Source: a bacterium
GTDB taxonomy: Bacteria > SZUA-79 > Acidulodesulfobacterales > Acidulodesulfobacteraceae
Reading direction: 5' to 3'
Assembly (NCBI GenBank): GCA_021798875.1
Contig: JAJZBN010000007.1
Location: 1-64,000 of the forward strand
DNA: 64,000 nt
Shown: one piece after another, positions 62,943 through 64,000 of the stretch
Numbering within the stretch: the stretch's first letter is position 1
How the letters are laid out: the number at the start of each line of letters is the position of its first letter
The notes under the pieces: generated by a model
Seen by the model: only the letters and a program-made list of their open reading frames with translations
Told to the model about the DNA's origin: nothing
The model's database searches: none
Translations under genes and position numbers: made by a program

Positions 62943-64000
62943 TTATTTATATTTTCCTTCCTTAATCGCCGAAGATACTCCGAAAGATAAAAGAAGTATA
63001 ACTCCGTATAAGGTAAATATCCAGTGAAGGGCAAATTTTTGAGCTATTATTCCGCCTATCGGGGCCGCGACCGAACCTATGCCGAATCCGGAAAAGAAAA
63101 AAACGCCGTATGCAGTCGCCCTGAATTTTTCATGGGCGTTTTCGCTTATCATAAGGTTCGAAATAGGGTTTATGGAGAAATTAAAAGCGGAAAACGCAAG
63201 AACGGATATAAAAAGTAAAATATCGTGGGTAAAACCGGAAATTAAAAGAAAAATTCCGCTTATCAGCACTAAAAAAGCAAAAGCCCTATTTGATTTATAA
63301 TGCTTCGTTATTCTGGTACTATTATATTGAAACAAAACTCCTACCAGAAGAGCGACGGTTACAAAAAACCCTCCTGCAGCGGCGGCTTGATTGTGAAAAA
63401 AGATATAATTTTTAAGTTCGGTACCGACATAGGCAGGCAAAAAAGAAAACACCCCCTGAAAAACAAAACCGTTTAAAAACTCGGCTATAAAAATCAGGAT
63501 CAGGTTTAAATGAAAAAATTCTGTAAGAAAAGCTTTTATGTTTGACGAATCTTTTTTTATCCCGCTCCCCGCTTTTGCTTCAAAGGCCGCGGCGCCGTCC
63601 GAAGACTGCATTTTTAATATATAAGACCAAGCCAAAAGTATTAAAAAAATTATGCCGAGTATCAGATACGGAAAATTATATCCGAAAAAATAACCGAGTA
63701 TTCCGGCAAAAGCTGCGCTTAAAGCTACTCCCAGAGTGCCTGCTATACCGTGTATCGCAAATGCTCTGAGCTTATCGCTTCCTATAAACGACATCATGCT
63801 TAAGCCTACCGGATGATAAATACTTCCTATCAGCCCCATAAGTATTATAGAAAGCGAGAAAATAAAAAAATTGGATGCTAAAGCCGCCGTAAAAGAAAAT
63901 AAAGCCATCCCCCCGAGATAAACCCGCAAAATATGTTTCTTTTTTATTTTATCCGCTATAAAACCTACCGGCAATGATCCTACGCCGAATAAAAAAAGGT
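62943..64000 (-). CDS. MFS transporter, 5' end outside the window
   Basis: At least 350 residues of a major-facilitator transporter, about ten hydrophobic helices in the visible part. The frame stays open upstream of the TTG at 63974 (FLFGVGSLPVGFIADKIKKK), so the start lies beyond the window. The loop 2-3 motif PVGFIADKIKKKHILR is the MFS signature. The C-terminus is complete. The type resembles fosmidomycin-resistance (Fsr)-like or sugar-efflux carriers; substrate unknown. Confidence 0.85.
   Translation of the reverse strand, partial: LFLFGVGSLPVGFIADKIKKKHILRVYLGGMALFSFTAALASNFFIFSLSIILMGLIGSIYHPVGLSMMSFIGSDKLRAFAIHGIAGTLGVALSAAFAGILGYFFGYNFPYLILGIIFLILLAWSYILKMQSSDGAAAFEAKAGSGIKKDSSNIKAFLTEFFHLNLILIFIAEFLNGFVFQGVFSFLPAYVGTELKNYIFFHNQAAAAGGFFVTVALLVGVLFQYNSTRITKHYKSNRAFAFLVLISGIFLLISGFTHDILLFISVLAFSAFNFSINPISNLMISENAHEKFRATAYGVFFFSGFGIGSVAAPIGGIIAQKFALHWIFTLYGVILLLSFGVSSAIKEGKYK

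Noticed and set aside
1-64000. CRISPR arrays, tRNA and rRNA genes
   Set aside because: No regularly spaced repeats, cloverleaf-like G+C-rich segments or rRNA sequence noticed by eye; a covariance-model search would be needed to be sure for tRNA.

Overview
The window is AT-rich chromosomal DNA from a Gram-negative bacterium: it carries an outer-membrane porin, a TolC-type channel and periplasmic proteins. Tetrapyrrole genes include hemA, hemC, a cobA-hemD fusion and a Met8-type precorrin-2 dehydrogenase. They stand next to two radical-SAM enzymes of the AhbC and AhbD type, so haem is probably made from sirohaem, as in sulfate-reducing and related anaerobes. With cytochrome bd oxidase and an Rrf2 regulator this suggests an anaerobe or microaerobe, perhaps a deltaproteobacterium-like lineage; that placement is inference. 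I saw no rRNA, tRNA or CRISPR array.

Layout. 0.3-5.7 kb: FAD/NAD oxidoreductase, an unknown protein, a porin with a clear terminator, and an Rrf2 regulator. 5.8-8.5 kb: cydAB with two consensus-like promoters and a strong terminator. 8.5-20.3 kb: a long minus-strand run AMMECR1 - met8 - ccsA/hemX - hemA - hemC - cobA/hemD - ahbC - ahbD - RDD - polA, supplying haem to the oxidase and to c-type haem proteins. 20.3-28.0 kb: osmC, gpsA, gyrA, moaA and a class A penicillin-binding protein. 28.1-33.3 kb: a tripartite efflux operon (Cys-rich small protein, ArsR, TolC, EmrA, EmrB) behind a good promoter with two palindromes.

33.3-45.1 kb is an accessory defence island. A 1775-residue Type ISP-like restriction-modification enzyme carries a C-terminal S24/LexA-like domain. 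It is followed by decayed rhuM and hsdM fragments among VapBC, MNT-HEPN and AbiEii-like toxin-antitoxin pairs. A deleted second copy of the MNT locus has left its promoter directly in front of yjbQ.

45-56 kb mixes small metabolic genes (sulfite-oxidase-like, isochorismatase-like, DUF488, nitroreductase) with an AAA+ ATPase. It also holds a PAS/GAF/GGDEF signalling gene split by a frameshift in an A7 run and containing a C14 tract, and a decaying yhaO-yhaN fusion. 56-64 kb: divergent dprA, topA, a haem-c HAMP sensor, yggS, maf, proC and an MFS transporter cut by the window edge.

A family of short palindromic repeats with a GGTGTCAGATTAATTTTCC core is scattered between genes (0.1-0.3, 4.85, 5.16, 20.3, 20.8 and 29.7 kb) and brackets osmC.
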